Origin: CAWIHA01 sp963835855
GTDB lineage: Bacteria; Acidobacteriota; Terriglobia; Bryobacterales; Bryobacteraceae
Assembly: GCA_963835855.1 (NCBI GenBank)
Contig: CAWIHA010000014.1
Coordinates: forward strand, 1-41,070
Length of the DNA: 41,070 bases
Direction: 5' to 3'
Below, in pieces: positions 1 to 8,204 of the stretch (the stretch's first letter is position 1; every line of letters begins with the position of its first letter). Made by a program: the position numbers and the translations under genes. The notes under the pieces are model-generated. The model saw only the letters and a list, made by a program, of their open reading frames with translations. It was not told the origin of the DNA and did no database searches.

Positions 1-430
1 AGTGACGACCACGAACGTCTTCTTCGGGTTCATCGAATCCAGCGCCGCAACGACGAATGAGGCATCGGCGTTGTCGAGGATGACGAGCCGCGGATTCTTG
101 GCCGAAAACGCCTTCTGTATGGGATGCGGGCCGCGCAGGCCGCAATCGAGCGCCCACGCACCAAGCGCGCTTCCACCCATGCCCACCAGGCAAACCGTGT
201 CGAAGGTACCGGCGCACACCGCTCGAAAACTCCAGAATATCTTTCGCGACCTCGGCATGGAACGGCAGGTGAGGAAAGCCCACTTGGCCCCCCGCCTCGC
301 CGATTTTCTTAAAACCGTTGAGGGCTACGAGCGCCCGGTAAGTATACTGCTGGATCTCCGGGCGTGTCAGTCCGTGTTTCCCGCCGACCATGTCGGCCAT
401 CAGGTTGGTGTCGTCGAATTGAATGCGCAT
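1..430 (-). CDS. pgi: Glucose-6-phosphate isomerase, N-terminal part, frameshifted and cut by window edge
   Basis: The enzyme interconverts glucose 6-phosphate and fructose 6-phosphate in the cytoplasm. The minus-strand frame starts with ATG at 430 (MRIQFDDTNLMADMVGG) and reads coherently to about 215. The sugar-phosphate-binding part (VCLVGMGGSALGAWALD, then DSMNPKKTFVVVT at the edge) continues in another frame from about 210. One extra base around 211-216 explains the break. The GMGGSALG motif followed by a TFVVVT strand is typical of the SIS fold of this family. The 3' two thirds lie outside the window. The frameshift may be a sequencing error, since other left-arm genes show single-base shifts too. 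The family assignment is good; no regulation is visible. Confidence 0.7.
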   Translation of the reverse strand, partial: MRIQFDDTNLMADMVGGKHGLTRPEIQQYTYRALVALNGFKKIGEAGGQVGFPHLPFHAEVAKDILEFSSGVRRYLRHGLPGGHGWKRAWCVGARLRPARPASHTEGVFGQESAARHPRQRRCLIRRCGAGFDEPEEDVRGRH

Positions 431-580
431 AGTGATGTGCCACCAGCCGCAACGAGTAGATCTATTTGCTATTGGACCACAGCGCGGACTGCCTTAGCCT
501 ATTGGCGGCGCAGGCCCCGTTGTTGGCGGGTCACAAAGTGGTCAAACGTTGTCACCTGGAAAGAAAGGCCCCGGCCCGCC

Positions 581-1404
581 TCACTTGCGATGGAACATAC
601 CAGGTTCCGCGCCACGCAAAGCCGGGAACGTCTTCGAGATATGGTCGTGCCAAGTGAGACCCTCTTCATCGACCAGCGCCCAGAGCAATCCGAGGCCGAG
701 CGCGGCGATGCTCAGGCACGCCGCCGCGAGCCGCATCACGCGGCGCGGCCACTCCGGTTCGTATCCGTCGAAGGTAACGATGCGGAGGTGGAAGCACCGC
801 ATGCCAGCGGTCTCGCGACCCAGGACCGACCAGAGCAGGTGATAGAAAAGCAGCATGGAGCAGATTGTCCCCACATAGCCGTACAGCGCCTTTGGGGCAA
901 GAGTGAAATGGCCGCCCATCAGATGGAACGTCACTCCCGCGAGCGCGACACCGGCGGCGAGCAGCGCCGCGTCCACCACGGCCGCCTTGAACCGGAGCTT
1001 GCGCGCGGCAATCGGGGCCTCGTCCGGCACGACCGTCCGGCGGGCGCCGTGCGTGGCTCGAAGTCAAACGATGGCTGGCCCGGCCACACGGTCCTGGAGC
1101 GCCTAATCGTGGACGGCGGCCGGCGGACGGTCTCACGCCGGCGCGGCGCAGGGCGGCGCGGCGTGAGAGACTTGAACGGGATGACTTTAGGCGCGTCGAA
1201 CAGCGACCCTTGGCGCGGTCCGTAGCCGGATGCGGTCTGGCCGTGCGCCGTCGTGTCCGCGAACGAAGGGGGTTCGGCGACGGGAACGGCGGACGACTTT
1301 ATGGGGGCGTGCACGGCCGTCCCCGAGGCCTGGAGACGGCGCCCGCATCGCTGGCAGCGGTGCTCGTCCCCGGCATTCAGATGTCCGCAATATTCGCAGC
1401 GCAC
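581..1404 (-). CDS. Zinc-ribbon plus RDD-family membrane protein, frameshifted
   Basis: The N-terminal part starts at GTG 1404 and shows a zinc ribbon (CEYCGHLNAGDEHRCQRCG, two CxxC knuckles). A low-complexity Pro/Arg-rich linker of about 90 residues follows, reaching GQPSFDFEPRTA near 1045. The RDD domain is in a different frame from about 1030 to 581. It contains KLRFKAAVVDAALL, three hydrophobic stretches (the first from VVDAALLAAGVALAG, the second around YGYVGTICSMLLFYHLLWSV, the third around MRLAAACLSIAALGLGLLW) and the family-typical GRETAGMRCFHLRIV. One missing base, or two extra, near 1045-1052 joins the halves into a protein of about 274 residues. RDD proteins are membrane proteins, some linked to transport; the substrate cannot be told here. 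It is divergent from lptD. Confidence 0.65.
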
Positions 1405-1452
1405 CTTCAGCGTCAGGCCGCGCGGGCGTCAAGCGAACTGGCCGCCTCATGA

Positions 1453-1458
1453 TAGGAT
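1453..1458 (+). promoter_or_regulatory. Putative -10 element for leaderless lptD
   Basis: The hexamer TAGGAT lies exactly six bases before the TTG at 1465, and no Shine-Dalgarno sequence is present. Transcription would then begin at or next to the start codon. The spacing matches that seen upstream of fumC, nuoA, the adenosine-deaminase-like gene and the 8205 gene. No convincing -35 was found. Confidence 0.4.
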
Positions 1459-1464
1459 TGTCAG

Positions 1465-3915
1465 TTGGCCACTCGAAGCCGAACGCGACACAACTCCTCT
1501 CACCGTCTTAGTAACATAATCGGCGGGATTTGTCACGTCGTTTTTGCGGGCGTCTTAACGGCGCTCGCGGCCGGGCCGGCCCTGCCGCAGTCCGGATTGC
1601 CGCCGTACTTCGCCATTCCGCGGCCCTCGCCATCCGCCACACCCCAGGCGCCACGCAAGTTCCTCGTGCAGCCGCCGAACACGGTTGCCGAGGGCGACGT
1701 GTTGATCGAGGCGCTCACTCAGTATAAGGAGGGCCCGCTGTATCACCTGCGCGCCAACGCGCGCGTCGAAACCAGCACCGCCCTTCTGAAGGCCGACGAA
1801 ATCGACTACAACGAAGACACCGGCGATGCCGAAGCGCGCGGCCACGTCTACCTGCTGCACTTCTCGGACGGCGAGGAACTCTGGGCCGACCACGCCGATT
1901 ACAACGTCAGAGACGAGACCGGCAAGTTCTACAACGTGCGCGGTTCTTCACCCGTGCACATTGAGGCCCGGCCAGGCGTGCTGACCACGAGCAATCCCTT
2001 CTATTTCCAGGGCGAGTGGGCGGAGCGGCTGAAGGAAAAATACATCCTGCACGACGGTTTCACTACCAATTGCAAGATGCCGAAGCCGTGGTGGATCGAG
2101 CGCGCTCCGGTTTTCGACATCATCCCCGGGGACCGGGCACTAGCTTACCGCTCCACCTTCTGGCTGAAAGGGATACCGCTCTTCTACTCGCCAGTCTATT
2201 ACAAGTCGCTCGCCCGGCTGCCGCGAAAGAGCGGGTTTCTGCTCCCGAACATCGGGCACAGCTCGAGCCGCGGTGAAATGTTCGGCCTAGGCTACTATTG
2301 GGCGATCAACCGCAGCTACGACTTGATGGCCCACGGCCAGTACTTCACCTCGCGCGGCCTCGCCAGCAATTTCGCGCTCCGCGGCAGGCCGGACGATAAA
2401 ACCGTTTTCGACGCAGTCCTGTATGGCGTCAGCGACCGCCTTCATCAGGGTGGGGTCACGGCTTCGGTGCAGGCCAAATCGGAGCTGGGCGACGGCTTTT
2501 ACGCCCGCCTCGACGTGAATTACTTGAGCTCGCTGCTGTTCCGCCAGGCCTGGAGCGAATCCTACAACGAAGCGATCACCACCGAAGTGCACTCGATTGG
2601 CTTCATCGCTAAGGATTGGTCGAGTTACGGCCTGGATTTCGTGTTCCAGCACGTGGAGAACTTCCTCAGCACCACCCCCAACGACACGATCGTTATCCAA
2701 AAGCTGCCTCAGGCGGAGTTTACAAGCCGCGATCATCAGATCTGGCAGTCGCTACCTATCTGGCTCTCGTGGGATTCGAGCTTCGGCTTCGTGGGCCGGG
2801 AAACGGGGACGGCAGAACAAAATTCCTTGATTTCCCCCGGATTCGTGAACCGGGCGGATTTGTATCCGCACCTGACGACAGCGTTACGATTCTGGGGCTT
2901 CAGCCTGGTCCCCAGCTTCTCGCTCCGCGAGACGTATTACGGCGAGACCCAGCCGAGTTGCGGCGAGACCCAGCCTGGTTGCAGCGAGACCCAGGCCAGC
3001 AGCGTTGCGCTTGGCCGGTCCCTCACCCGGAGCGCGCGAGAGTTCGAAGTGGCGCTCGTGCCCCCGTCGTTCGAGCACATTTATGACAGCCCGGGTTGGC
3101 TCGGCAAAAAGATCAAGCACGTCATCGAACCGAGGGTCACCTACCACTATGTCGGCGGGGTGGGCGGCGATTTCGATCGCATCGTCCGGTTCGACGATAC
3201 CGAACTGTACTCGAATACCAACATGGTTGAGGTTTCCATCACCAACCGCCTGTATGCCAAGCGCAAGGACGGCGCAGTCGATGAGGTGTTGAGCTGGGAG
3301 ATTGCCCAGGAGCGGTACTTCGACCCGACCTTCGGCGGCGCCATCGTGGCTGGCCAGCGCAACGTCGTGCTGGACGCAATCGAGCTGACGCCCTACGCAT
3401 TTCTCGATCAACCGCGAAACTATTCCCCGGTGGTGTCGATCCTGCAGATGACTCCACGGCCTGGATTCAGCATCGAGTGGCGCTCGGACTACGATCCGCT
3501 GCGGGGCAAGATCGTCGATAGCGGGGTTTCCGCGTGGGTCGCCTTTGGCAAGTACGTCTTTTCGGCGGGAGATAACACCGTCAGCACCAACCCGGAGATC
3601 AGGCTGACTACGCCCACCGGTGTGCCCGTACCTGTGCTTGCGCCGGCCGCCGACCAGGTGAACTTCTCGTTTCACGTCGGGAACCAGACGCGGCGGGGCT
3701 GGAATGCGGGTTTCGCCGCTATCTACGATTTCCGCGCGAAGGTGATGCCGTACATCAATAGCCAGGTGACCTACAACACGGATTGCTGCGGCATCAGCTT
3801 TCAATTCGGAAGGTTTCACTTCGGTGCGCGGGATGAAAGCCAGTTCCGCGTGTCCTTCGCGGTCGCCAATATCGGTTCGTTCGGCACGCTCCGGAAACAG
3901 GACCGGCTTTTTTAG
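1465..3915 (+). CDS. lptD: LPS-assembly protein LptD (OstA/Imp)
   Basis: Outer-membrane beta-barrel that inserts lipopolysaccharide into the outer leaflet, working with the lipoprotein LptE. The 816-residue length is near the usual size. An N-terminal hydrophobic signal segment (about residues 18-40, ending ALPQ) is followed by an OstA/LptA-like periplasmic domain (about 75-180, with ALLKADEIDYNEDTGDAEARG). The barrel occupies the remainder. Cys203 (TTNCKMPKPWW) and the adjacent pair Cys774-Cys775 (NTDCCGISF) correspond to the disulphide-forming cysteines known in LptD. A seven-residue repeat (GETQPSC, GETQPGC, SETQASS) occupies residues 493-513 inside the barrel. The start is TTG at 1465, the only usable in-frame start near the signal sequence, with a TAGGAT element six bases before it. 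LptE is not in the window. Confidence 0.93.
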   Translation: MATRSRTRHNSSHRLSNIIGGICHVVFAGVLTALAAGPALPQSGLPPYFAIPRPSPSATPQAPRKFLVQPPNTVAEGDVLIEALTQYKEGPLYHLRANARVETSTALLKADEIDYNEDTGDAEARGHVYLLHFSDGEELWADHADYNVRDETGKFYNVRGSSPVHIEARPGVLTTSNPFYFQGEWAERLKEKYILHDGFTTNCKMPKPWWIERAPVFDIIPGDRALAYRSTFWLKGIPLFYSPVYYKSLARLPRKSGFLLPNIGHSSSRGEMFGLGYYWAINRSYDLMAHGQYFTSRGLASNFALRGRPDDKTVFDAVLYGVSDRLHQGGVTASVQAKSELGDGFYARLDVNYLSSLLFRQAWSESYNEAITTEVHSIGFIAKDWSSYGLDFVFQHVENFLSTTPNDTIVIQKLPQAEFTSRDHQIWQSLPIWLSWDSSFGFVGRETGTAEQNSLISPGFVNRADLYPHLTTALRFWGFSLVPSFSLRETYYGETQPSCGETQPGCSETQASSVALGRSLTRSAREFEVALVPPSFEHIYDSPGWLGKKIKHVIEPRVTYHYVGGVGGDFDRIVRFDDTELYSNTNMVEVSITNRLYAKRKDGAVDEVLSWEIAQERYFDPTFGGAIVAGQRNVVLDAIELTPYAFLDQPRNYSPVVSILQMTPRPGFSIEWRSDYDPLRGKIVDSGVSAWVAFGKYVFSAGDNTVSTNPEIRLTTPTGVPVPVLAPAADQVNFSFHVGNQTRRGWNAGFAAIYDFRAKVMPYINSQVTYNTDCCGISFQFGRFHFGARDESQFRVSFAVANIGSFGTLRKQDRLF
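2941..3003 (+). repeat. 21-bp tandem repeat, three copies, inside lptD
   Basis: Three imperfect 21-base units, each starting GGCGAGACCCAGCC or close to it, encode GETQPSC, GETQPGC and SETQASS in frame. The repeat lies in the barrel domain, probably in an extracellular loop given its polar composition and the preceding barrel strand. Copy-number change would keep the reading frame. Confidence 0.85.
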
Positions 3916-3935
3916 CGCGCCGTCTCCGCAACCCC

Positions 3936-4235
3936 TTATTGCGGGCCGCCCCCGATGACCTGATCGAGCATCACCCGGAACCGCGCGGTTTTCGCATCCA
4001 CGCGCTGCTTCAAATCGTTCAAGTCGCGCTCAATCGTGCGCAGCCGGTCGGCCAAATGCAGGCAGGCCAGCACGGCCACGCGGAGCGGGTCCGCGTTCGG
4101 CGATTTGGAAGCGATCGCCGCCATGAGCTGGTCCACCGTGTCAGCAAGTTCCTGGACCTCTTGGCCGTTGCCGGCCGCACGCAGGGTGTAAGTTTGGTGG
4201 AAGATCGTGACCTGGATGCTTTGCTTGTCGCTCAC
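3936..4235 (-). CDS. zapA: Cell division protein ZapA
   Basis: A 99-residue cytoplasmic protein that cross-links FtsZ filaments at the division site. The N-terminal half holds the ZapA fold (SIQVTIFHQTYTLRAAGNGQ, then ELADTVDQLMAAIASKSPNADPLRVAVLACLHLADRLR). The C-terminal half is a charged helix able to form the coiled-coil dimer. Length and the DPLRVAVLACLHLAD segment match the family. It starts at GTG 4235, 13 bases after the stop of the coiled-coil gene at 4249, so the two are probably one transcript downstream of rpmI-rplT. The stop is 20 bases from the convergent lptD stop; a weak six-base hairpin (CCGCAA/TTGCGG, 3926-3944) overlaps this end. Confidence 0.85.
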   Translation of the reverse strand: MSDKQSIQVTIFHQTYTLRAAGNGQEVQELADTVDQLMAAIASKSPNADPLRVAVLACLHLADRLRTIERDLNDLKQRVDAKTARFRVMLDQVIGGGPQ

Positions 4236-4248
4236 GGCGGCACTCCGT

Positions 4249-4515
4249 TCAGACGGCGCTCAGTGATTCAATCTGCCCGAGGAGCCGTTCAATCCGGCCG
4301 CGGACCTGCTTGCGCTCGGCGCGCAGGGCTTCGAGCTCCCGGGAAAGGCTGGCGAACTGCTCGCGCGCGGCCGCGCTTTCGCGCACAGCGGCATCGCGTT
4401 CCGAAAGTGCCGCTTCCTTCTCGGCCCGCAAGCGGCCCGCCAGTGCGATGACCTGGTTGATGCGCTCTTCGAGCGCCGAGAGGGAATCCGTCTCCTGTTC
4501 ACGCGGCACTTCCAT
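4249..4515 (-). CDS. zapB: ZapB-like coiled-coil protein
   Basis: This 88-residue protein is predicted to be almost entirely one helix. It is rich in Glu, Arg, Ala and Leu with heptad spacing (SALEERINQVIALAGRL, then RELEALRAERKQVRGRIERL). ZapB is a small coiled-coil partner of ZapA at the Z-ring. The assignment rests on size, coiled coil and position immediately upstream of zapA; coiled coils are hard to assign by sequence alone, so a structural coiled coil of other function is possible. Start ATG 4515 lies 10 bases after the rplT stop and has AAAGG just before it, which suggests co-transcription with rplT. Confidence 0.6.
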   Translation of the reverse strand: MEVPREQETDSLSALEERINQVIALAGRLRAEKEAALSERDAAVRESAAAREQFASLSRELEALRAERKQVRGRIERLLGQIESLSAV

Positions 4516-4525
4516 TACTCAACCT

Positions 4526-4879
4526 TTACAAGGCGGCTTTGGCCTTTTCGACCAACAGCCGGAACGCGTTGCCGTCACTCGCGGCCATCTGCGCCAGCAC
4601 CTTGCGGTTCAGGCCGATGCCGGCTTTCTTCAGGCCGGAAATGAAGCGGCTGTACGAAATGCCGCCTTGGCGGCAGGCCGCGCCGATGCGCACGATCCAC
4701 AGCGCGCGGAAATCGCGCTTCTTTTGCCGGCGGCCGACATAGGCATAGCGCAGCGCCTTCTCGACCGCTTCCTGGGCCGAGCGGTTCAGCTTGCTCTTGG
4801 TGAGGAAATATCCAGAAGCGGCTTTGAGCGTCTTGCGCCGGTACGCTCTCCGCTTGGTTCCGCGTTTTACTCTAGGCAC
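4526..4879 (-). CDS. rplT: 50S ribosomal protein L20
   Basis: L20 binds 23S rRNA early in assembly of the large subunit. The 117 residues begin PRVKRGTKRRAYRRKTLKAA and contain SKLNRSAQEAVEKALRYAYVGRRQKKRDFRALWI (read here in two parts: a basic N-terminal arm and the globular domain); the match to L20 is complete. Start GTG 4879 is fixed by a strong ribosome-binding site (AAGGAGGT, 4884-4891) five bases upstream. It follows rpmI after a 130-base gap. infC, which usually precedes rpmI, is absent here because iscA lies upstream. Confidence 0.97.
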   Translation of the reverse strand: MPRVKRGTKRRAYRRKTLKAASGYFLTKSKLNRSAQEAVEKALRYAYVGRRQKKRDFRALWIVRIGAACRQGGISYSRFISGLKKAGIGLNRKVLAQMAASDGNAFRLLVEKAKAAL

Positions 4880-4883
4880 GTTT

Positions 4884-4891
4884 ACCTCCTT
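4884..4891 (-). promoter_or_regulatory. Strong ribosome-binding site of rplT
   Basis: AAGGAGGT on the minus strand, five bases before GTG 4879. It settles the GTG start and contrasts with the several left-arm genes that lack any such site. Confidence 0.8.
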
Positions 4892-5009
4892 GGGTGATGT
4901 CCGGCCGCTGCTTTCTAACCGGCCGTGGGCCGCTTGGCGGCCTCATCGAGGCGGAACGGGTACGTGCCAAGCACTCCGTCCGCGCTCACTGAGCGAAGCA
5001 CGCCCGCAC

Positions 5010-5204
5010 TCAGTAGGGGAGCATTCGATTCACGCTGGGCGCGTTCGTTGGGTCAACGACCGCGCTCGCCGTCAGTCTCCGCTTGCGCTTACGCGACTTC
5101 GATGTCAAAATGTGGCGGGCAAAAGCGTGGTTGCGAACGATCTTGCCAGTCCCCGTTTTCTTGAAACGCTTTGCGGCGCCACGATGGCTCTTCAACTTCG
5201 GCAT
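5010..5204 (-). CDS. rpmI: 50S ribosomal protein L35
   Basis: A 64-residue, very basic protein of the large ribosomal subunit. It begins PKLKSHRGAAKRFKKTGTGK and ends NRMLPY, both hallmarks of L35. Start ATG 5204 has AGGAAA a few bases upstream. It is the first gene of a likely rpmI-rplT-zapB-zapA transcript. A possible extended -10 (TGTTATACT, minus strand, 5266-5274) lies about 60 bases upstream, just downstream of the iscA stop. Confidence 0.96.
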   Translation of the reverse strand: MPKLKSHRGAAKRFKKTGTGKIVRNHAFARHILTSKSRKRKRRLTASAVVDPTNAPSVNRMLPY

Positions 5205-5265
5205 TGGTTGTTTCCTGGGTTTCGGTAAGACAGGAATCCGCTCCCACAGTCCTCTAAACCTTCGC

Positions 5266-5274
5266 AGTATAACA
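5266..5274 (-). promoter_or_regulatory. Possible extended -10 promoter for rpmI-rplT
   Basis: TGTTATACT on the minus strand fits an extended -10 (TGnTATAnT-like). It sits in the iscA-rpmI gap and would give a leader of about 55 bases. The -35 position overlapping the iscA end is poor, so this is tentative. Confidence 0.3.
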
Positions 5275-5291
5275 TGGCGGGAGCGGGCCCA

Positions 5292-5615
5292 TCAGGCCGA
5301 GAACGAAGTTCCGCAACCGCAGGCCTTCTTTGCGTTCGGGTTTTCGAACACGAACCCGGAATGGATGAGGGACTCGCGGTAGTCGAGCGTCATGCCGTCG
5401 AGGTACGGCAGGCTCTTCGGATCGACGAAGACCTTGACGCCGTTGAACTCGTACACATTGTCCTTAGGCCGCCCACCGGTCTCGATCCGGAAAAGATAGC
5501 TCAACCCGGAGCAGCCGCCGCCCTGGACGCCCAGGCGCAGTCCCCCATCCGTGATGCCCTCTTTAGCGAAAGCCTCTCTGATTTTCTGAACCGCTTTGGG
5601 TGTGACGTGGATCAT
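5292..5615 (-). CDS. Iron-sulfur cluster assembly protein, IscA/ErpA (HesB) family
   Basis: A-type carrier that passes Fe-S clusters to target proteins in the cytoplasm. The 107 residues have the three conserved cysteines: one in QGGGCSGLSYLF and two in the C-terminal ACGCGTSFSA. VDPKSLPYLDGMTLDYRESL and GFVFENPNA are typical of the family. It starts at ATG 5615, 33 bases after the iscS stop, so the two are probably co-transcribed. IscA, ErpA and SufA cannot be told apart reliably from sequence alone. Confidence 0.92.
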   Translation of the reverse strand: MIHVTPKAVQKIREAFAKEGITDGGLRLGVQGGGCSGLSYLFRIETGGRPKDNVYEFNGVKVFVDPKSLPYLDGMTLDYRESLIHSGFVFENPNAKKACGCGTSFSA

Positions 5616-5648
5616 CGGCTTCTACTTCGATTCGATGCTCCCGCTGGC

Positions 5649-6833
5649 CTATTCGATGCCCTCTTTAGCCATCTCGTAAAGCGGCGAGAGTTCGCGCAAT
5701 TTCTTGACTACCTCGATGACCCGGCCGGCCACGTAATCCACCTCTTCTTCGGTGTTGAACCGGCCCAGGCCGAATCGAATCGCGCTATGCGCCAAGTCGC
5801 CTATGCTGAGCGCGTTCAAGACGTGACTGGGTTCCGGCGTCGCCGAGGTGCAGGCCGAACCGCTCGAAACCGCCACTTCGTTGATGCCCATCAACAGCGA
5901 CTCGCTCTCGACATACGCGAAGCTCATGTTCAGGTTGTTCGGCAGCCGGTGCTCCATGCTGCCATTCACGTACACCTCATCGAGCCCGGCCTCAAGCCGT
6001 TGCTTGAGGCGGTCGCGCAGACGCCGCAGACGTCCGCTCTCCGCGGCCATTCCGGTTTGGCATATTGCGCACGCTTCTCCGAGCCCCACGATACCCGGCA
6101 CGTTGAGCGTGCCGGAACGCATGCCGCGCTCATGCCCCCCGCCATCCATCTGCGCCGTCAGCTCGACGTGCGGATTCTTCCGCCGGACGTACAGCGCGCC
6201 GATGCCTTTCGGTCCGTAAATCTTGTGACCGCTGAGCGACATCAGGTCCACATTGTCTTCCAGGACGTTGACCGGCAGCTTGCCGAGCGCCTGGGCCGCA
6301 TCCGAATGGAACAGGATGCCGTGCGCCTTGGCGATTCTGCCGATCTCCCGGATTGGTTGGACGACGCCGATCTCATTGTTCGCCCACATCACGCTGATCA
6401 GAATTGTGCGCTCAGTGATGGCATTGCGGAGGATGTCTAGATCGACGAGGCCGTCGCGGCCGACGGGCAGGCATGTGGCTTGGCAACCGCGCTTCTGGAG
6501 CCTGTTCAAGACATCAAGAATCGCATTATGTTCTGTAGCAATCGTGATGATATTATTGCCTTTAGTGGCATAAGCCTCGGCCACTCCCTTCAAAGCCAGA
6601 TTGTTTGATTCCGTCGCCCCACTGGTGAAGACGATCTCATTCGGATTGGCGCCGATCAGGCCGGCGATCTGCCTCCTGGCCCGCTCCACGGCTTGCTCGG
6701 CATCCCAGCCGAAGGAGTGATTTCGGCTCGCGGCATTGCCGAACTTTTCCCGGAGGTACGGCAGCATAGCTTCGAGCACGCGCGGATCGAGCGGCGTAGT
6801 CGCGTGATTATCCATGTAGATCGGTGTTTTCAT
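5649..6833 (-). CDS. iscS: Cysteine desulfurase, IscS/NifS type
   Basis: PLP-dependent enzyme that removes sulfur from cysteine for Fe-S clusters and thiolation. The 394 residues begin PIYMDNHATTPLDPRV, as in IscS/NifS. The PLP lysine is in LSGHKIYGPKGIGALYV, the cofactor-stacking histidine is in TEHNAILDVL, and the active cysteine is in SSGSACTSATPEPSHVL. The extended cysteine loop indicates class I (IscS/NifS) rather than SufS. It heads a two-gene unit with iscA; neither iscU nor iscR is adjacent. It is divergent from the cfa-like gene across 97-103 bases. Confidence 0.94.
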   Translation of the reverse strand: MKTPIYMDNHATTPLDPRVLEAMLPYLREKFGNAASRNHSFGWDAEQAVERARRQIAGLIGANPNEIVFTSGATESNNLALKGVAEAYATKGNNIITIATEHNAILDVLNRLQKRGCQATCLPVGRDGLVDLDILRNAITERTILISVMWANNEIGVVQPIREIGRIAKAHGILFHSDAAQALGKLPVNVLEDNVDLMSLSGHKIYGPKGIGALYVRRKNPHVELTAQMDGGGHERGMRSGTLNVPGIVGLGEACAICQTGMAAESGRLRRLRDRLKQRLEAGLDEVYVNGSMEHRLPNNLNMSFAYVESESLLMGINEVAVSSGSACTSATPEPSHVLNALSIGDLAHSAIRFGLGRFNTEEEVDYVAGRVIEVVKKLRELSPLYEMAKEGIE

Positions 6834-6923
6834 CCTGGCAAGTGGCTGGCCGGGGCGCCGCCAGCTAGATCCTACCCCAATTATCTCATGCTCCTAGTAC
6901 TGGGCTGCGTTACATTAGAGACT

Positions 6924-6928
6924 GGAGG
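6924..6928 (+). promoter_or_regulatory. Ribosome-binding site selecting GTG 6937
   Basis: GGAGG lies directly against the ATG at 6931 (too close to serve it) but eight bases before the in-frame GTG at 6937. The GTG is therefore the better start. Confidence 0.6.
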
Positions 6929-6936
6929 GGATGGTT

Positions 6937-8101
6937 GTGAGCGGCACCGCACTGAGACTGCAACCTGATTCTCCAACCTACGCCGTCGAATTCGGCGACG
7001 GGCCCCGGCAGGTTATTGGGGAGGGCCCTTGCGCGTTCTCAATCGCGGTATCCAACCGCAGCCAATTTGAGTGGCTGCTTCGCGCCGACTCCTACTCGGC
7101 TGGTCTTGCGTTCCTTCGCGGTGAATTCACGGTCCGCGGCGACCTGATCGCCGCGATCCGGTTTAAGCGCAGTCATTCGCCGCGCGGGCTCGCGCATCGG
7201 CTGCTTTCATTGCTGGCGCATTTTGCTCCAGGGCGCCTCGAGACGTGGTTCCAGACGCTCGCTCGAGCTCGATGCAACATCCGCTTCCATTACGACCGCT
7301 CGAACGAGTTCTACCGGCAATTTCTCGACTCGCGGATGCAATACTCCGAGGGATATTACAAGGATGCCTCCTGGCCGCTCGAGCAGGCGCAGGCCGCAAA
7401 ACTCGATCATATTTGCCGCAAGCTCGAATTGCAGCCCGGCGAGCGGTTCCTCGATATCGGCTGCGGCTGGGGCGGACTCGCGATTCACGCGGCTGAGCAA
7501 TGCGGCGTCCAGGCGACCGGCTGCACACTCAGCCAGCGGCAGTGGGCATACGCGATGGCGCAAGCAGAACAGCGGGGTCTGAAAAACCGCATCGCTTTCC
7601 GGGAGCTGGATTACCGCGACCTGGAGGGCCGGTTCGACAAGATCGCCTCGGTCGGCATGTACGAGCACGTGGGGCGGCATCGGCTACATGCCTATTTCGA
7701 AAAGATCGCCGCGCTGCTCGATGAGCGCGGGCTGTTCTTTAATAGCGGCATCGTGCGCCCGCAGCAGGTCAGGGACGATCCCGAGACGCTGTTCCTCCAG
7801 CGGAGGGTTTTCCCTGGCGGCGAGTTGCCACACCTCGCTGAGGTCGTCCGGAGCGCGGAGGAGGCCGGACTCGAGGTGCTGGAACGTCGAGAATTTCCAC
7901 TTGCACTACGCGCTGACTTGCCGTGACTGGGTGAGGCGCCTGGAGCACAATGTGGAAACGTGCCTGCGGCTCGTGGATGCCGAGACCTACCGGACTTGGC
8001 TGCTGTACCTGGCGGCTTCGGCCTTGAGCTTCGAGGAAGGGCAGACGGATCTGTACCACGTGCTGATGCGCAAGCGCACTCCGTGTTCCCCGCGCCGGTA
8101 G
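6937..8101 (+). CDS. Cyclopropane-fatty-acyl-phospholipid synthase family methyltransferase, frameshifted
   Basis: S-adenosylmethionine-dependent enzyme family that adds a methylene or methyl group to unsaturated acyl chains of membrane phospholipids. The SAM-binding motif is LDIGCGWGGLAIHAAEQ. Upstream is the family-typical FHYDRSNEFYRQFLDSRMQYS; downstream are GCTLSQRQWAYA and ASVGMYEHVGRH. The main frame ends early at 7926. The C-terminal part (VENFHLHYALTCRDWVRRLE through LYHVLMRKR) is in another frame, ending at 8101. One extra base near 7884 accounts for the break and gives about 388 residues. A sequencing error is as likely as true loss. Start GTG 6937 is preferred to ATG 6931 on ribosome-binding-site spacing. 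Confidence 0.8.
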
Positions 8102-8192
8102 CGGGGAGATCCCCTCCGGCCTTCTGCTTCGGATCTCCGATCCACAACCCGCTACCGCATCTAGTGCACTTCCGCTGGGCCTCAAAATCTTG

Positions 8193-8198
8193 TACCGT
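8193..8198 (+). promoter_or_regulatory. Putative -10 element six bases before the 8205 gene
   Basis: TACCGT followed by six bases (GACACT) and then ATG 8205. The hexamer fits TANNNT but is a weak -10 by itself; it is listed because the spacing equals that at lptD, fumC, nuoA and the adenosine-deaminase-like gene. No Shine-Dalgarno sequence is present. Confidence 0.3.
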
Positions 8199-8204
8199 GA
8201 CACT

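Noticed and set aside
2..1225. Long open plus-strand frame of 407 codons
   Set aside because: It lies opposite the pgi fragment and the zinc-ribbon/RDD gene; its translation is Arg/Pro/His-rich with no domain, typical of the antisense of GC-rich genes.
2884..3819. 311-codon minus-strand frame
   Set aside because: Antisense of lptD; the composition is low in hydrophobic residues and it mirrors the lptD repeat.
3926..3944. Terminator between the convergent ends of lptD and zapA
   Set aside because: Only a six-base stem with a seven-base loop and no U tract; it overlaps the zapA stop and is too weak to call.
5274..6440. 388-codon plus-strand frame
   Set aside because: Antisense of iscA and iscS; no domain and no ribosome-binding site.
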